Source: an uncultured Collinsella sp.
GTDB taxonomy: Bacteria > Actinomycetota > Coriobacteriia > Coriobacteriales > Coriobacteriaceae
Length of the DNA stretch: 14,085 nt
Assembly (NCBI GenBank): GCA_900548565.1
Contig: URKV01000040.1
Location: 1 to 14,085, forward strand
Reading direction: 5' to 3'
Shown: positions 14,034-14,085 of the stretch, in pieces
How the letters are laid out: every line of letters begins with the position of its first letter
How positions within the stretch are numbered: position 1 is the first letter of the stretch
Notes under the pieces: generated by a model
The model's input: only the letters and a program-made list of their open reading frames with translations
What the model was told of the DNA's origin: nothing
Database searches by the model: none
Made by a program: the position numbers and the translations under genes

Positions 14034-14085
14034 CCGAGCCCACGAGACCGAGGCTGATCTCGTATGCCGTCTTCTGCTTGAACAA
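14034..14085. other. Illumina Nextera i7 adapter at the contig end (sequencing artefact)
   Basis: CCGAGCCCACGAGAC (14034-14048) is the Nextera read-2 adapter segment. The next 8 bases, CGAGGCTG (14049-14056), match, as I recall, the Nextera index N710. ATCT (14057-14060) plus CGTATGCCGTCTTCTGCTTG (14061-14080) is the reverse complement of the P7 flow-cell primer. AACAA ends the contig. Order and spacing are those of the adapter. The 19-base transposon mosaic end normally found between insert and CCGAGCCC is missing, so the exact genome/adapter junction may be off by a few bases. Confidence 0.97.

Overview
The window looks like an accessory/metabolic contig from a Gram-positive, high-GC gut actinobacterium of the class Coriobacteriia (Collinsella-like in the left half). 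This rests on GC-rich codon use, monoderm-style envelope proteins and gene content, not on a marker gene. Reading frames are dense; no stretch over 300 bases lacks a gene.

Left part (1-7148, plus strand). A single-chain L-serine dehydratase (105-1712) is followed by an intrinsic terminator. A membrane-anchored L,D-transpeptidase (1862-3595) follows, with its own TATAAT box. Next is a tightly coupled three-gene exporter operon: membrane-fusion/adaptor protein (3728-5164), MacB/LolD-type ATPase (5164-5937) and FtsX/MacB-type permease (5934-7148), with overlaps of 1 and 4 bases. An inverted repeat covers the start of its promoter -10 box.

Middle (7149-7257). The two transcription units converge on a roughly 70-base symmetric hairpin element (7161-7229) and a second GC-rich hairpin at the cobK stop codon (7241-7261).

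Right part (7258-14033, minus strand). Eight genes for the later part of adenosylcobalamin (vitamin B12) synthesis are packed with gaps of zero or overlaps of 1-8 bases. In transcription order they are cobS (partial), a cobU-like/histidine-phosphatase fusion, cbiB, cobD, cobQ, cobO, cbiC and cobK. This order is almost exactly the reverse of the chemical order. The operon's promoter, and any cobalamin riboswitch, lie beyond the right edge.

Right edge (14034-14085). This is not genomic DNA: it is an Illumina Nextera index adapter, which truncates cobS and creates a false N-terminal extension on the cobU-like gene. Together with a change in coding style at about 7.2 kb, this makes contig integrity worth checking.

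I found no clear new biological system. The most unusual biology is the cobU-like domain, which lacks the expected guanylylated histidine and has an altered Walker A motif while being fused to a phosphatase. Next is the symmetric hairpin between the two operons.
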